NCBI GenBank assembly: GCA_003158835.1
Contig: PMLI01000061.1
Coordinates: forward strand, 1 to 6,551
Direction of reading: 5' to 3'
Source of the DNA: Acidimicrobiaceae bacterium
GTDB lineage: Bacteria; Actinomycetota; Acidimicrobiia; Acidimicrobiales; Palsa-688
DNA: 6,551 bases
Below, piece by piece: positions 1 through 5,504 of the stretch (position 1 is its first letter; every line of letters starts with the position of its first letter). The notes beneath the pieces were generated by a model. That model saw only the letters and a program-made list of their open reading frames with translations. It was not told where the DNA came from and searched no databases. The position numbers and the translations under genes were made by a program.

Positions 1-129
1 TGGTGGACCAAGGCGCTGCCGGCCGGGCTACTGGCCGCGTTCGCTTTCAGCCGGAAGCTTGTTCGGAATGAACCGGAAGGGTGTTCGGATTGGCCCGGAA
101 CCGCTGTTCGTTTTCGCCCGGATTATGCA
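1..129. mobile_element. End of an IS21-like insertion sequence (rest lies left of the window)
   Basis: This stretch carries four tandem terminal repeats and appears to end in TGCA at 126-129, fitting the TG...CA ends usual for the IS21 family. Immediately to its right the reading frame of a tyrosine recombinase stops: the homologous protein text runs to about LSA (126-134) and then goes straight into the IS sequence. Multiple degenerate repeats of about 20 bp near each end are characteristic of IS21-family elements; assignment to that family is inferred from this architecture, since no istA or istB is visible here. Bases 1-38 may be the end of the element's last gene, but too little is present to say. 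The target duplication cannot be checked because the other end is outside the window. Confidence 0.6.
39..122. repeat. Four tandem 22-23 bp terminal repeats (GTTCG...CCGGA)
   Basis: GTTCG occurs at 39, 61, 83 and 106, and each copy is followed by CCGGA at 51, 73, 95 and 118. The unit spacing is therefore 22, 22 and 23 bp, with a variable 6-7 bp core between the two conserved blocks. These are probably transposase-binding sites at the end of the IS21-like element; the function is inferred from family knowledge. Confidence 0.7.
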
Positions 130-905
130 CTTAGGGCGCGGGGGCCGACGTGGCCGTGACGGTCGACCTTGCGAAAAACCGGCCCCGAGGTTATGTGGGC
201 CAGCGACAGCCAACTCTGAAAGGCCGTCACGGGGCATAGCGAGGTCGAGCCGTGCGGTACCCCTACCTTGCGCCCGGCGCCCTCTTGGTCCGTCTTGCTG
301 CGCCGGACGATCACCACCAAACCTTCGGTGGTTTCCACCAGATCTTCGACGGTGAGGGCCACTAGCTCGGAACGCCGGAACGCCCCCGCCCAACCGATCA
401 GCAGCAGTGCCCGGTCGCGCTTACCGGCGAGATCGTCGGGAAGCGCTCCCACATACGACGAAGGTCGTCCACGGTGATGGGTCGGACCTGGGCAGGCGCT
501 ACTCTTTTAGAGCGTCGGATGCCCTGCATCACGAGGCGCACCTCCTCGTCGGCGGTGGGCGACACTACACCTGCCAGGCGGTGCGCGCCGTTAATGGCGG
601 CCAGGCGACGCTGGACGGTGGACGGCTTGTGGTCACCGGCGAGGTCGGCCACGTAGGTAGCGACGGTCTGCGGCGTGGCCGGGAGGGAGTCCACCCCGTG
701 GTCGGCGGACCAGGCGGTGAAGTGCCCCCAGTCCGAGCGGTAGGCCCGGCGTGTGGCCTCAGAGCGCGATGCTCGGGAGCCCCTCAGCGGTAGTTATCGC
801 GGGTAGGAGATCACGGTGAGCTGTCTCCTGAAGAGCGTGGAGGTCGTCTTGGCTGCCGTCGTCACTCGATAGTGTTAGCTTATCGAAGGTCAGAAGTCCG
901 GTCAC
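126..905 (-). pseudogene. Tyrosine recombinase/integrase, frameshifted twice and truncated by IS insertion
   Basis: The start is probably the GTG at 903-905, preceded by AGGAAGG about 5 bases upstream; it encodes MTGLLTFDKLTL... for 48 residues and stops at 759-761. The N-terminal SAM-like DNA-binding domain then continues in another frame (ATRRAYRSDWGHFTAW, followed by TPQTVATYVADLAGDHKPST, about 793-430). The catalytic domain resumes in a third frame (KRDRALLLIGWAGAFRRSEL, 452-126) and includes the first active-site Arg in the FRRSEL motif. The second shift fits loss of one base from the GGG run at 438-440, since restoring it gives WERFPDDLAGKRDRA. The distal half with HxxR and the nucleophilic Tyr is missing because an IS end abuts the gene near 129. 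Family assignment is firm; the site of the first frameshift (about 760-790) is less certain. The gene is inactive. Confidence 0.85.
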
Positions 906-964
906 CTTAACCTTCCTGGGTGGGTCCTTCGGATCGGTTGGGCAGTTTACAACTCGCGATAACT
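792..964. repeat. 10-bp inverted repeat flanking the recombinase start
   Basis: AGTTATCGCG at 792-801 reappears as its exact reverse complement CGCGATAACT at 955-964, on either side of the recombinase start codon at 903-905. It might be a regulatory or recombination site, but a repeat of this length could be chance. Confidence 0.25.
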
Positions 965-1014
965 GCGGGTTTCGTCACTCGACTTGCCAGGCTTTCCTAA
1001 GTGCCTGAGGGTGA

Positions 1015-1032
1015 ACCGCTGTTACCGGCGGT
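1015..1032 (-). terminator. Weak hairpin downstream of the DUF4242 gene
   Basis: ACCGC at 1015-1019 pairs with GCGGT at 1028-1032 around an 8-base loop. It lies 16-33 bases after the stop codon of the minus-strand DUF4242 gene. There is no T tract, so this is at best a weak terminator candidate. Confidence 0.2.
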
Positions 1033-1047
1033 CCGTGGGTGCCCGAA

Positions 1048-1296
1048 TTAGTGCTCAGTAACCTCGAAGAGTTCGTCAGCTACCAGGCCGTGAGCTTCCC
1101 GGTGAACGGTGTTGGCAGCCTCTGGGTTTGGAGCCTCGACGAGACAGAATATCCTTCCCGCCTTTTCGTCAACCCAGTAATGCTTGTAGTCGACCCCGTG
1201 CTCGGCCTGTATCGCGAGGTCGGCTTGGTGGGCCTTTTCGACATCAGCGGCCGACACGCCACCCTCGACGTTGTGAACGTCCATGTAAAGCGGCAT
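1048..1296 (-). CDS. DUF4242 family small protein (SCO4226-like)
   Basis: An intact 82-residue protein beginning MPLYMDVHNVEGGV. The ATG is preceded by AGGAG with an 8-base spacer, which supports this start. The sequence matches the DUF4242 pattern throughout: MDVHNVEGGV at the start, EHGVDYKHYW in the middle, CLVEAPNPEA, then HREAHGLVADELFEV at the end. The family folds as a small ferredoxin-like domain; the Streptomyces coelicolor member SCO4226 is described as a nickel-binding protein. Histidines at residues 8, 23, 33, 39, 65 and 69 could provide metal ligands, but which ones do so cannot be told from the sequence. There is no signal peptide or membrane segment, so it is probably cytoplasmic. 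It appears monocistronic, with recombinase remnants on both sides, so its context gives no pathway. It is one of the few undamaged genes here. Confidence 0.9.
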   Translation of the reverse strand: MPLYMDVHNVEGGVSAADVEKAHQADLAIQAEHGVDYKHYWVDEKAGRIFCLVEAPNPEAANTVHREAHGLVADELFEVTEH

Positions 1297-1506
1297 TGTG
1301 CTTGCTCCTTGTCTCGATTGCGAACTGCATTACATCCCGGCTTAGGGAGCGCCCGACGGTGTTAGGCACTCCTTAGAGGATCTCTTGGACAGTCGAACCA
1401 ATGGTACACGGCGCACCGCTCGGCGGCTAGCCCCTGCTTTGCCCATCGACCGGCGTTTGATACGTACAGACGCGGGAGAGGGCCCACCGGTCCGTCGAGG
1501 TCGTCC

Positions 1507-1884
1507 CTCGACGAGGGCGTGCCCGGTACCAACCTGTGGGCCGACCGACCCGGTGGTCGGCGTATCGCCGACCTGCTCGATACCCGCCGCCCGGGGACGG
1601 ACGCCGCGGTGGTGCTCCGCATGGACTGGCTGGGCCGTGACGCCGCCGAGCAGTTGGCTCTGCTGAAGCGCTTCCGGGCGGGCAAGGTGGGGCTGGTTGC
1701 CATCGCCCAGCAGGTTGACCTTGCTACTCCCCACGGGCGGGCCAAGGCGCAGATTGGTGCCGTGCTCGCCGAGTTGGAGCGGTCGCTGATTGCCGAGCGC
1801 ACCGCTGAGGCCCTCACGGAACTACGCCAGCAGGGCCGCGCATGGGACCACGCGCCGTTCGGCTGGGGCAGGGCCTCGTGGTGA
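1507..1884 (+). pseudogene. Serine recombinase (resolvase/invertase family), N-terminally truncated and decayed
   Basis: The readable part begins at DEGVPGTNLW and runs through RRIADLLDTRRPG, VVLRMDWLGRDAAEQL, LVAIAQQVDLATPHGRAKAQ and AELERSLIAERTAEAL to HAPFGWGRASW, where it stops at 1882-1884. This is the second half of the resolvase catalytic domain up to the hinge and the start of the recombinase domain. The N-terminal strand with the catalytic Ser is absent. In the usual DRLxR motif the first Arg is replaced by Trp (RMDWLGRD; codon TGG at 1627-1629, one transition from CGG). A fragment reading SVEVV just upstream in another frame (before about 1506) and one reading GEIGTLGSL downstream in a third frame (about 1873-1984) may be further pieces, implying frameshifts at both ends. 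No credible start or ribosome binding site is present. It is surely inactive. Confidence 0.8.
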
Positions 1885-1994
1885 AATTGGCACTTTGGGC
1901 TCGCTTTGTGGCCTCAGCGGGCGGTCCTCGGCGATAGCGGGCGCGTCTGGCAGCGCTACCGCCCTCGCTGTGCTCGGTTGGTGACGATTTAGGC

Positions 1995-3160
1995 TCAGGC
2001 GAGCTGGGGCGCCACGGCGCGCAAAGCGTTGAGCGCGGCCAGGAAGGCCTCAGCCCAGGGCCAGTCTTTTACCAGGTGCAACGTGGTGCGCCGGGCGGAG
2101 CGAGAGAGGTGGCCGGGTACACAGATGTAGCGTCGCTGCAGGGTAGGCAAGGTGATGGGGCCACCCCGCTCGGTGGTCCCTCCCAGGCGGGCGCTCCAGC
2201 GGGCCAGGTTGTGGGCGATGGCGCCGAGCGCCAGCCAGGCGGCGTTGGCCCCGAAGCGACCAGAGGGCATGTGCGCCCAGGGCCCTTGCTTCAGGTCCCT
2301 GATCACGAGCTCTATTTCGGCATGCCGGCGGTGGTCGGCCTCCAGGGCCAAGGTGGCGCCCACCCTGTCGGTAATAAAGGCGTGGTACTCGTAAGTGGTG
2401 AGCAAGGCGAGCTGGGTGCCAGGGGTGGGCTTGACCCGGCGCACGATGAGGCGCAGCTGCTTGCCCTTTTTGCCAAAAGGCTTGTAAGAGGCCTCGGCCA
2501 CATCGGCACCGCCTTCCATCCAATAAGGAATTGGGGCCCAGGCCTCCTCGGCTATGGCCTCGATGACGTTGCTAAGCGATGGCGACATCTTGGCCGTTAT
2601 GGAAAAGGCCACGCCGGCCCCCCGGCACGCCTCTACGACATTGCGGTTGTAGCGGGTGCAGGCCCCGGACCTTGGTGTAACCAAAGGCCACACCTTGTTT
2701 CTTTAGACCATAGGCCCGGCAGATGCTGGAGTCGACGTCTATGGTGAAGGGGGCGTCCCTCGGCCCGGCACCTGCCGCCCAGGCTCTTTTCAACAGCTCG
2801 CCCGCCACTTTGTCCAAGCTGCGGGAGTCGGCCCAACTGAAGCTGCGCAGGAAGGTGCCGAGCGTGGATGGGGCCGGCACCCACGTGCCGAGCAGCTCGG
2901 CCGCCCGCCCTGACCGCAGCACGTCGGCGTCGTCGATGGAGTCCCCGCCCACCAGAGCCGAGGCCACCAGCGCCATTGCCTTATGCCCCGGGGTTGGCCC
3001 GCCCCGGGGCATCGCCCAGGTGCACGTTGGCGTCCACCAGCTCCCGCAAGCCGAGCCGGCCCGCCAGGGTCATCGGCAGCACCAGCCCGCCGTTGGCCAC
3101 GGCGTTGCGGTCGTCGAAAACCACGTCCAAGCGCTCCAGCCTGCGCGATGATGTCTGCAT
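1995..3160 (-). pseudogene. IS1380-family DDE transposase, frameshifted and internally deleted
   Basis: The start is the ATG at 3158-3160 (MQTSSRRLERLDVVFDDRNA). The protein reads through LGDAPGRANPG and then shifts frame in the CCCCGGGG tract at 2986-2993; removing one base restores PGHKAMALVASALVGGDSID. It continues through LGTFLRSFSW and TIDVDSSICRAYG (first catalytic Asp) to FGYTKVRGLHPL. There it jumps, near 2650-2656, into a different frame at YNRNVVEACRGAGVAFSI. Intact family members have roughly 70-80 residues between these points, including the second catalytic Asp of an ADSGF/Y-type motif, so an internal deletion has removed it. The C-terminal part (AEIELVIRDLKQG with the catalytic Glu, then LALGAIAHNLARW) is intact to the stop at 1995-1997. 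About 388 codons remain, against roughly 460 in the family. I could not identify terminal inverted repeats, so the element's outer limits are unknown. It is not functional. Confidence 0.88.
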
Positions 3161-3167
3161 CTGAAAG

Positions 3168-3234
3168 GTGCCTCCGTTCCTGGGATGGATTGGCTGTTTG
3201 GCAACACCATTCTCCCAGGTAGGAGGCACTTTTT
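3168..3234. promoter_or_regulatory. Long imperfect hairpin in the transposase leader with a T5 tail on the plus strand
   Basis: GTGCCTCC (3168-3175) plus CCTGGGA (3179-3185) pair with TCCCAGG (3213-3219) plus GGAGGCAC (3222-3229), giving 15 paired bases around a 27-base loop. On the plus strand the hairpin is followed by TTTTT at 3230-3234, the form of an intrinsic terminator. On the minus strand it lies in the leader, just upstream of the transposase ATG. It could block transcription leaving the element or hide the transposase start in read-through RNA, as known for some other IS elements; that role is inferred. Confidence 0.55.
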
Positions 3235-3235
3235 G

Positions 3236-3258
3236 GCGGACGGTCAGGACCCGTCCGC
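3236..3258 (-). terminator. Perfect 8-bp hairpin downstream of the collagen-like gene
   Basis: GCGGACGG (3236-3243) pairs perfectly with CCGTCCGC (3251-3258) around a 7-base loop, 38 bases after the collagen-like gene's stop codon. On the minus strand it is followed by CAAAAAG rather than a T tract, so if it terminates it is of the T-less GC-hairpin type. It would separate the collagen-like gene from the downstream transposase remnant, which is read in the same direction. Confidence 0.45.
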
Positions 3259-3296
3259 TATGTCAGGCGATGGATCCAGGCGCTAAGGAGTGCCCT

Positions 3297-3974
3297 TTAC
3301 GGCGACAGGATGAGGAACGGCTCGTCGTCGAAGTGCGTCTGGACCGTCGTGTTGAACGGGTCATAGGTCGTGACCTCGAACAGCCCCGGGCCCTCATTGA
3401 TGAAGCTGACGATCCAGACCTGAACGTTGGCCAGGCTGCCGCCGACGTTGACGTTGCCCGCCGCCAGGGTGACCGGGCTGCCGACGAACTGGACCACGTA
3501 GTCGCCCGCGGAGACCCGCTTGGCCTCAATGCCCTGACCGGAGCAGTTGTAGCCGTTGACTGCCGTGAACGTGTTCGGGAACCCCGTGCCCGCAGGGATG
3601 ATCGCCCAGTCCTTGATTGCTCCGCTCTGGGAGTCGCAGTTGGTCTGCGTGAAGCCGGAGGCGGGGATGCCGCCGAGGGCGTTGGAGTTCAGAGCGTTCG
3701 GGTTCGGCGCCCCGGCTGGGCCCGTGTCGCCCTTCGGTCCGGTCGGTCCGGTCGCGCCCTTCGGTCCGGCCGGCCCCCGGTCGCCCTTAAAGCCCCGCGG
3801 TCCCCTCGGTCCTTGTGGGCCACGCGGGCCGCGATTGAGGTTGGTGGTCGCGGCTCTCGCGTGCGAGTTGCCTGACGTCGCTGCGACCGCAGCGCCACCT
3901 CCGCCGACGGCCAGAACCAGCGCCAGCATGGCCGCTACGTTCCCGTAGCTCATCGAAGTGCGAATACGCCTCAT
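3297..3974 (-). CDS. Secreted collagen-like (Gly-X-Y repeat) protein
   Basis: A 225-residue protein starting at the ATG at 3972-3974, with a purine-rich GGAAGGAAGGG ribosome binding site about 10 bases upstream. Residues 1-10 are basic (MRRIRTSMSY); residues 11-32 form a hydrophobic segment ending AAVAA that fits a signal peptide or membrane anchor. Residues 49-90 are 14 unbroken Gly-X-Y triplets, from GPRGPQGPR to GPAGAP, rich in Pro and Lys/Arg as in bacterial collagen-like proteins. Residues 91-225 look like a globular, beta-rich head: NALGGIPASGFTQ, then two cysteines (113 and 144) that could form a disulfide, ending DDEPFLILSP. The MSYGNVAAMLALVLAVGGG start is common in actinobacterial exported proteins with short collagen stretches. 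The short triple helix would trimerise the head at the cell surface or outside it; ligand and role are unknown. The frame is open much further upstream to 4205, but that extension lacks a signal peptide and a good start. Confidence 0.85.
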   Translation of the reverse strand: MRRIRTSMSYGNVAAMLALVLAVGGGGAAVAATSGNSHARAATTNLNRGPRGPQGPRGPRGFKGDRGPAGPKGATGPTGPKGDTGPAGAPNPNALNSNALGGIPASGFTQTNCDSQSGAIKDWAIIPAGTGFPNTFTAVNGYNCSGQGIEAKRVSAGDYVVQFVGSPVTLAAGNVNVGGSLANVQVWIVSFINEGPGLFEVTTYDPFNTTVQTHFDDEPFLILSP

Positions 3975-3992
3975 CTGTGTTTTCCCTTCCTT

Positions 3993-4019
3993 CCACGTGG
4001 TTGGCGCGCGCCCCGCGCC
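3993..4019 (-). promoter_or_regulatory. Palindrome and GC hairpin in the collagen-like gene leader
   Basis: The perfect palindrome CCACGTGG (3993-4000) touches the purine-rich ribosome binding region. Just upstream of it (on the minus strand) GGCGCG at 4003-4008 pairs with CGCGCC at 4014-4019 around a 5-base loop. Either could affect translation or be a repressor site. No convincing -10/-35 promoter was identified. Confidence 0.3.
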
Positions 4020-4276
4020 GCGGGTGCGGGCACGATAGCATCCTGAGGCGCACGAGGCTAGCGCGGCGCACCAGCAGCGCGTGGGGATCAGGGCCTCAAG
4101 CTGTGCTCCAGGTCGCACTTGCGAACACCACCTGGCAGCTTTGGCGTGGCATAGCACTTCCGTGGTCGGCGAGTACTGGGCCAGCCACCGTGCATGGGGG
4201 GACATCGCGGCCTGCGTCGCTCACTCCCCCCTCGGTGCTTTGCTGGCGGCTGTCCAGCTTCCTTACCGTGTGCACT

Positions 4277-4319
4277 GGCAAGTGACAACTACCACATCGG
4301 TCTATGGAGGCAAGTGACA
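4277..4319. repeat. 11-bp direct repeat GGCAAGTGACA, period 32 bp
   Basis: GGCAAGTGACA occurs exactly at 4277-4287 and again at 4309-4319, separated by 21 bp. A spacing of about three helical turns would suit a dimeric regulator or a recombination accessory site, but no gene starts nearby to confirm this. Confidence 0.45.
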
Positions 4320-4401
4320 GGCGGCACTGGTCGCGCTGGTCGTTCCACGATCCCGCAGGTCAGTGCATAGGTCGAACACCACGTCGCGTATCGCTAGTGG
4401 A

Positions 4402-4422
4402 CAAGTCCCCCCCTCCGACACC
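4402..4422 (+). other. Possible tRNA 3'-end remnant / attachment-site core
   Basis: The plus strand reads CAAGT, then seven C, then TCCGACACC. This resembles the 3' end of a tRNA gene: the second half of a T-loop (TTCAAGT), the C-rich side of the T-stem, and an acceptor 3' strand. No 5' part of a tRNA is present upstream, so it is not a tRNA gene. Tyrosine integrases commonly use tRNA 3' ends as attachment sites, and this lies about 180 bp beyond the 3' end of the integrase remnant, where an attachment core would be expected. The interpretation is inference. Confidence 0.35.
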
Positions 4423-4483
4423 CCCTCTGAGCTGCGGAAATGCTCGAATGCGCGCCCCGTTTCCCCGGGTCACGAAAGCCGGC

Positions 4484-4513
4484 GTGCAACCTGCGTGCAA
4501 TAGTGGGTTGCAC
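4484..4513. repeat. GTGCAA repeats, candidate integrase-binding sites
   Basis: GTGCAACC at 4484-4491 is inverted as GGTTGCAC at 4506-4513 (8 bp exact, 14-bp spacer), and a further GTGCAA lies directly at 4495-4500, 11 bp after the first. Short clustered repeats beside the 3' end of an integrase gene are typical of arm- or core-type binding sites in an attachment region. The role is inferred from position. Confidence 0.45.
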
Positions 4514-4523
4514 GGCGGCTCCG

Positions 4524-4539
4524 AGCGGACGGCTCCGCT
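4524..4539 (-). terminator. Hairpin downstream of the integrase remnant
   Basis: AGCGGA (4524-4529) pairs with TCCGCT (4534-4539) around a 4-base loop, about 65 bases after the integrase frame ends at 4606. There is no T tract. It may have served as the integrase terminator. Confidence 0.3.
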
Positions 4540-4605
4540 TGTTGCGGATCTTTGCCAGTGAGTTCGTCGGCCGGCCGGCGGGGCCTGGGGCGGGCGCCCC
4601 GGAGT

Positions 4606-5092
4606 TCAGGGTGCCGCTTGGCGGCCTATCGGCACGACCCGGCCGCCGGGCTCGTCCGCTCCCGCTCCCATCAGCGCACCGAGCTTCTCAGCGATCGAAC
4701 GGTCGCGCTCTTGTGTGGCGTGCTGGTAGCGGAGGACGACCGTGGCAGTGGTGTGCCCCAGGCGGGCCATCATCTCGCGGACCGTGGCCCCGCTGGCCGC
4801 GGCCTACGTGGCGCCGGAGCCGCGCAGGTCGTGGAAGTGCAGCCCGTTGACCTTGGCACTGGCGCAGGCTGCCGCCCATAGGGGGCTGGAACCTTTGGCG
4901 GCCAAGTGGCCCGTCGTCCAGGTCAGTGAAGGCGAGAGCATCAGGGCCGGGGCCGACGTGGTCGGCCAGGTGCTGCTCGATCGTCCGGACCATCTCGGGC
5001 GGTATGGAGACGACGCGACGGCTGGCGGCCGTCTTGGGAGGCCCGAACACCTTGCGCCCGCCCGCCAGCTCGACTGCGGTTTCCTCGACTCG
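4606..5092 (-). pseudogene. Phage-type tyrosine integrase, C-terminal half only
   Basis: The readable protein begins at RVEETAVELAGG and continues KVFGPPKTAASRRVVSIP (with the catalytic beta-hairpin Lys in PPKT), DALAFTDLDDGPLGRQRF, then after a frameshift SPLWAAACASAKVNG, LHFHDLRGSGAT (HxxR motif). A TAG at 4804-4806 interrupts it, after which the same frame resumes AAASGATVREMMARLGHTTA, then VVLRYQHATQERDRSIAEKL with the nucleophilic Tyr, and ends at 4606-4608. The frameshift sits in the G5 run at 4881-4885, where removing one base restores RFQPLWAA. The TAG falls where relatives often have Trp, so a single G-to-A change would explain it. The N-terminal domains and first catalytic Arg are gone, replaced by an istA fragment at about 5086-5092. 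It belongs to a different branch from the recombinase at the left of the window. It is inactive. Confidence 0.87.
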
Positions 5093-5385
5093 GCCACTTG
5101 GGCGCCCTGTTCGTCCCGCAGGCGCACCCAGATGCGCCGCGAGGTGTGGCGCTGCTTGGGCGGGGCCGAGAGGTCCGCCGCCAACACTTCGTCTATCCAG
5201 GGCTTCCATGGCCCGAGCACCTTGCACGAGCGGACCGGTGCTCTGCGAGCCGGCGGCACCGCCGAGGCCAAGGCCTGGCGCACCGCTCGGCGGTGCACCC
5301 TGTACTTGTTGGCCAGGGCCCTGATGGACTGGCCCTGGTCCCGTCTGTCCCTGCGTATCTTTTCAAATAGCTCCACCCTCGACAC
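5086..5385 (-). pseudogene. istA: IS21-family transposase IstA, N-terminal fragment
   Basis: The first 100 codons of an IS21 IstA are present: SRVELFEKIRRD, the helix-turn-helix region SIRALANKYRVHRRAVRQAL (about residues 20-39), VLGPWKPWIDEVL, KQRHTSRRIWVRLRDEQGA, ending at VAES. Full IstA proteins are about 400-500 residues, so the DDE catalytic domain and istB are missing. The open frame begins with GTG at 5383-5385, but a perfect AGGAGG at 5385-5390 lies 8 bases before the GTG at 5374-5376, making VELFEKI the likelier true start. After residue 100 the frame runs out of phase through the integrase remnant and stops at 4804, giving a chimeric open frame of 193 codons. Terminal repeats of the element are visible upstream. 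The fragment could still bind DNA if expressed but cannot transpose. Confidence 0.87.
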
Positions 5386-5449
5386 CTCCTTTCTCCCTTC
5401 GTTGATATGGTCCGGAAACCACTCAACGTAGGGACTGGTTTGTTGGGGG

Positions 5450-5504
5450 TGGGGCCACTTCAGACCATCAAAAGTGGCTCCGATGGGGCCAAATCAGGAT
5501 GTCA
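5450..5504. mobile_element. Left end of the truncated IS21 element with terminal repeats
   Basis: TGGGGCCACTTCA (5450-5462) and TGGGGCCAAATCA (5484-5496) are 13-bp repeats with 11 matches, 34 bp apart, and an inverted relative AAGTGGCTCC lies at 5472-5481. They lie upstream of the istA start, where IS21 elements carry multiple terminal repeats. On the minus strand a terminal TG could lie at 5503-5504 (TGACATCC...). Beyond it the sequence becomes the tail of an unrelated antitoxin-like gene. The exact edge is uncertain by about 15 bp. The repeat sequence differs from that at 39-122, so the two are different IS21-type elements. Confidence 0.55.

Larger units (their letters stand above)
3975..4483. 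other. About 500 bp without a convincing gene
   Basis: Several open frames cross this stretch on both strands, but none has a recognisable family or a good ribosome binding site. Their composition (runs of Arg, Pro, Ser and Cys) is typical of chance frames in GC-rich DNA. The structured items in it are the leader hairpin of the collagen-like gene, an 11-bp direct repeat at 4277-4319 and a possible tRNA 3'-end remnant at 4402-4422. The rest shows nothing I can name. Confidence 0.55.

Noticed and set aside
28..393. Open frame of 121 codons on the minus strand
   Set aside because: It is an out-of-phase shadow of the recombinase catalytic domain and of the IS end; no family-like sequence and Arg/Pro-rich composition.
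2076..2747. Open frame of 223 codons on the plus strand
   Set aside because: It is antisense to the IS1380 transposase, whose minus-strand frame has clear family motifs.
1889..3237. GGCACTTT at 1889 and at 3226 as IS1380 ends
   Set aside because: The two copies are in the same orientation rather than inverted, and similarity ends after a few bases, so they are not terminal inverted repeats.
3168..3875. Open frame of 235 codons on the plus strand
   Set aside because: It is antisense to the collagen-like gene and its downstream hairpins; no recognisable domain.
3975..4205. In-frame N-terminal extension of the collagen-like protein
   Set aside because: The extension has no signal peptide and is Cys/Arg-rich like non-coding frames; the ATG at 3972-3974 has a purine-rich ribosome binding site and starts the signal sequence.
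3977..4317. Several open frames of 60-100 codons on both strands
   Set aside because: No ribosome binding sites, no family resemblance and mutual overlap; treated as gene-free DNA.
4381..4425. A complete tRNA gene on the plus strand
   Set aside because: Only a 3'-end-like segment is present; no anticodon arm, D-arm or matching acceptor 5' strand is found upstream.
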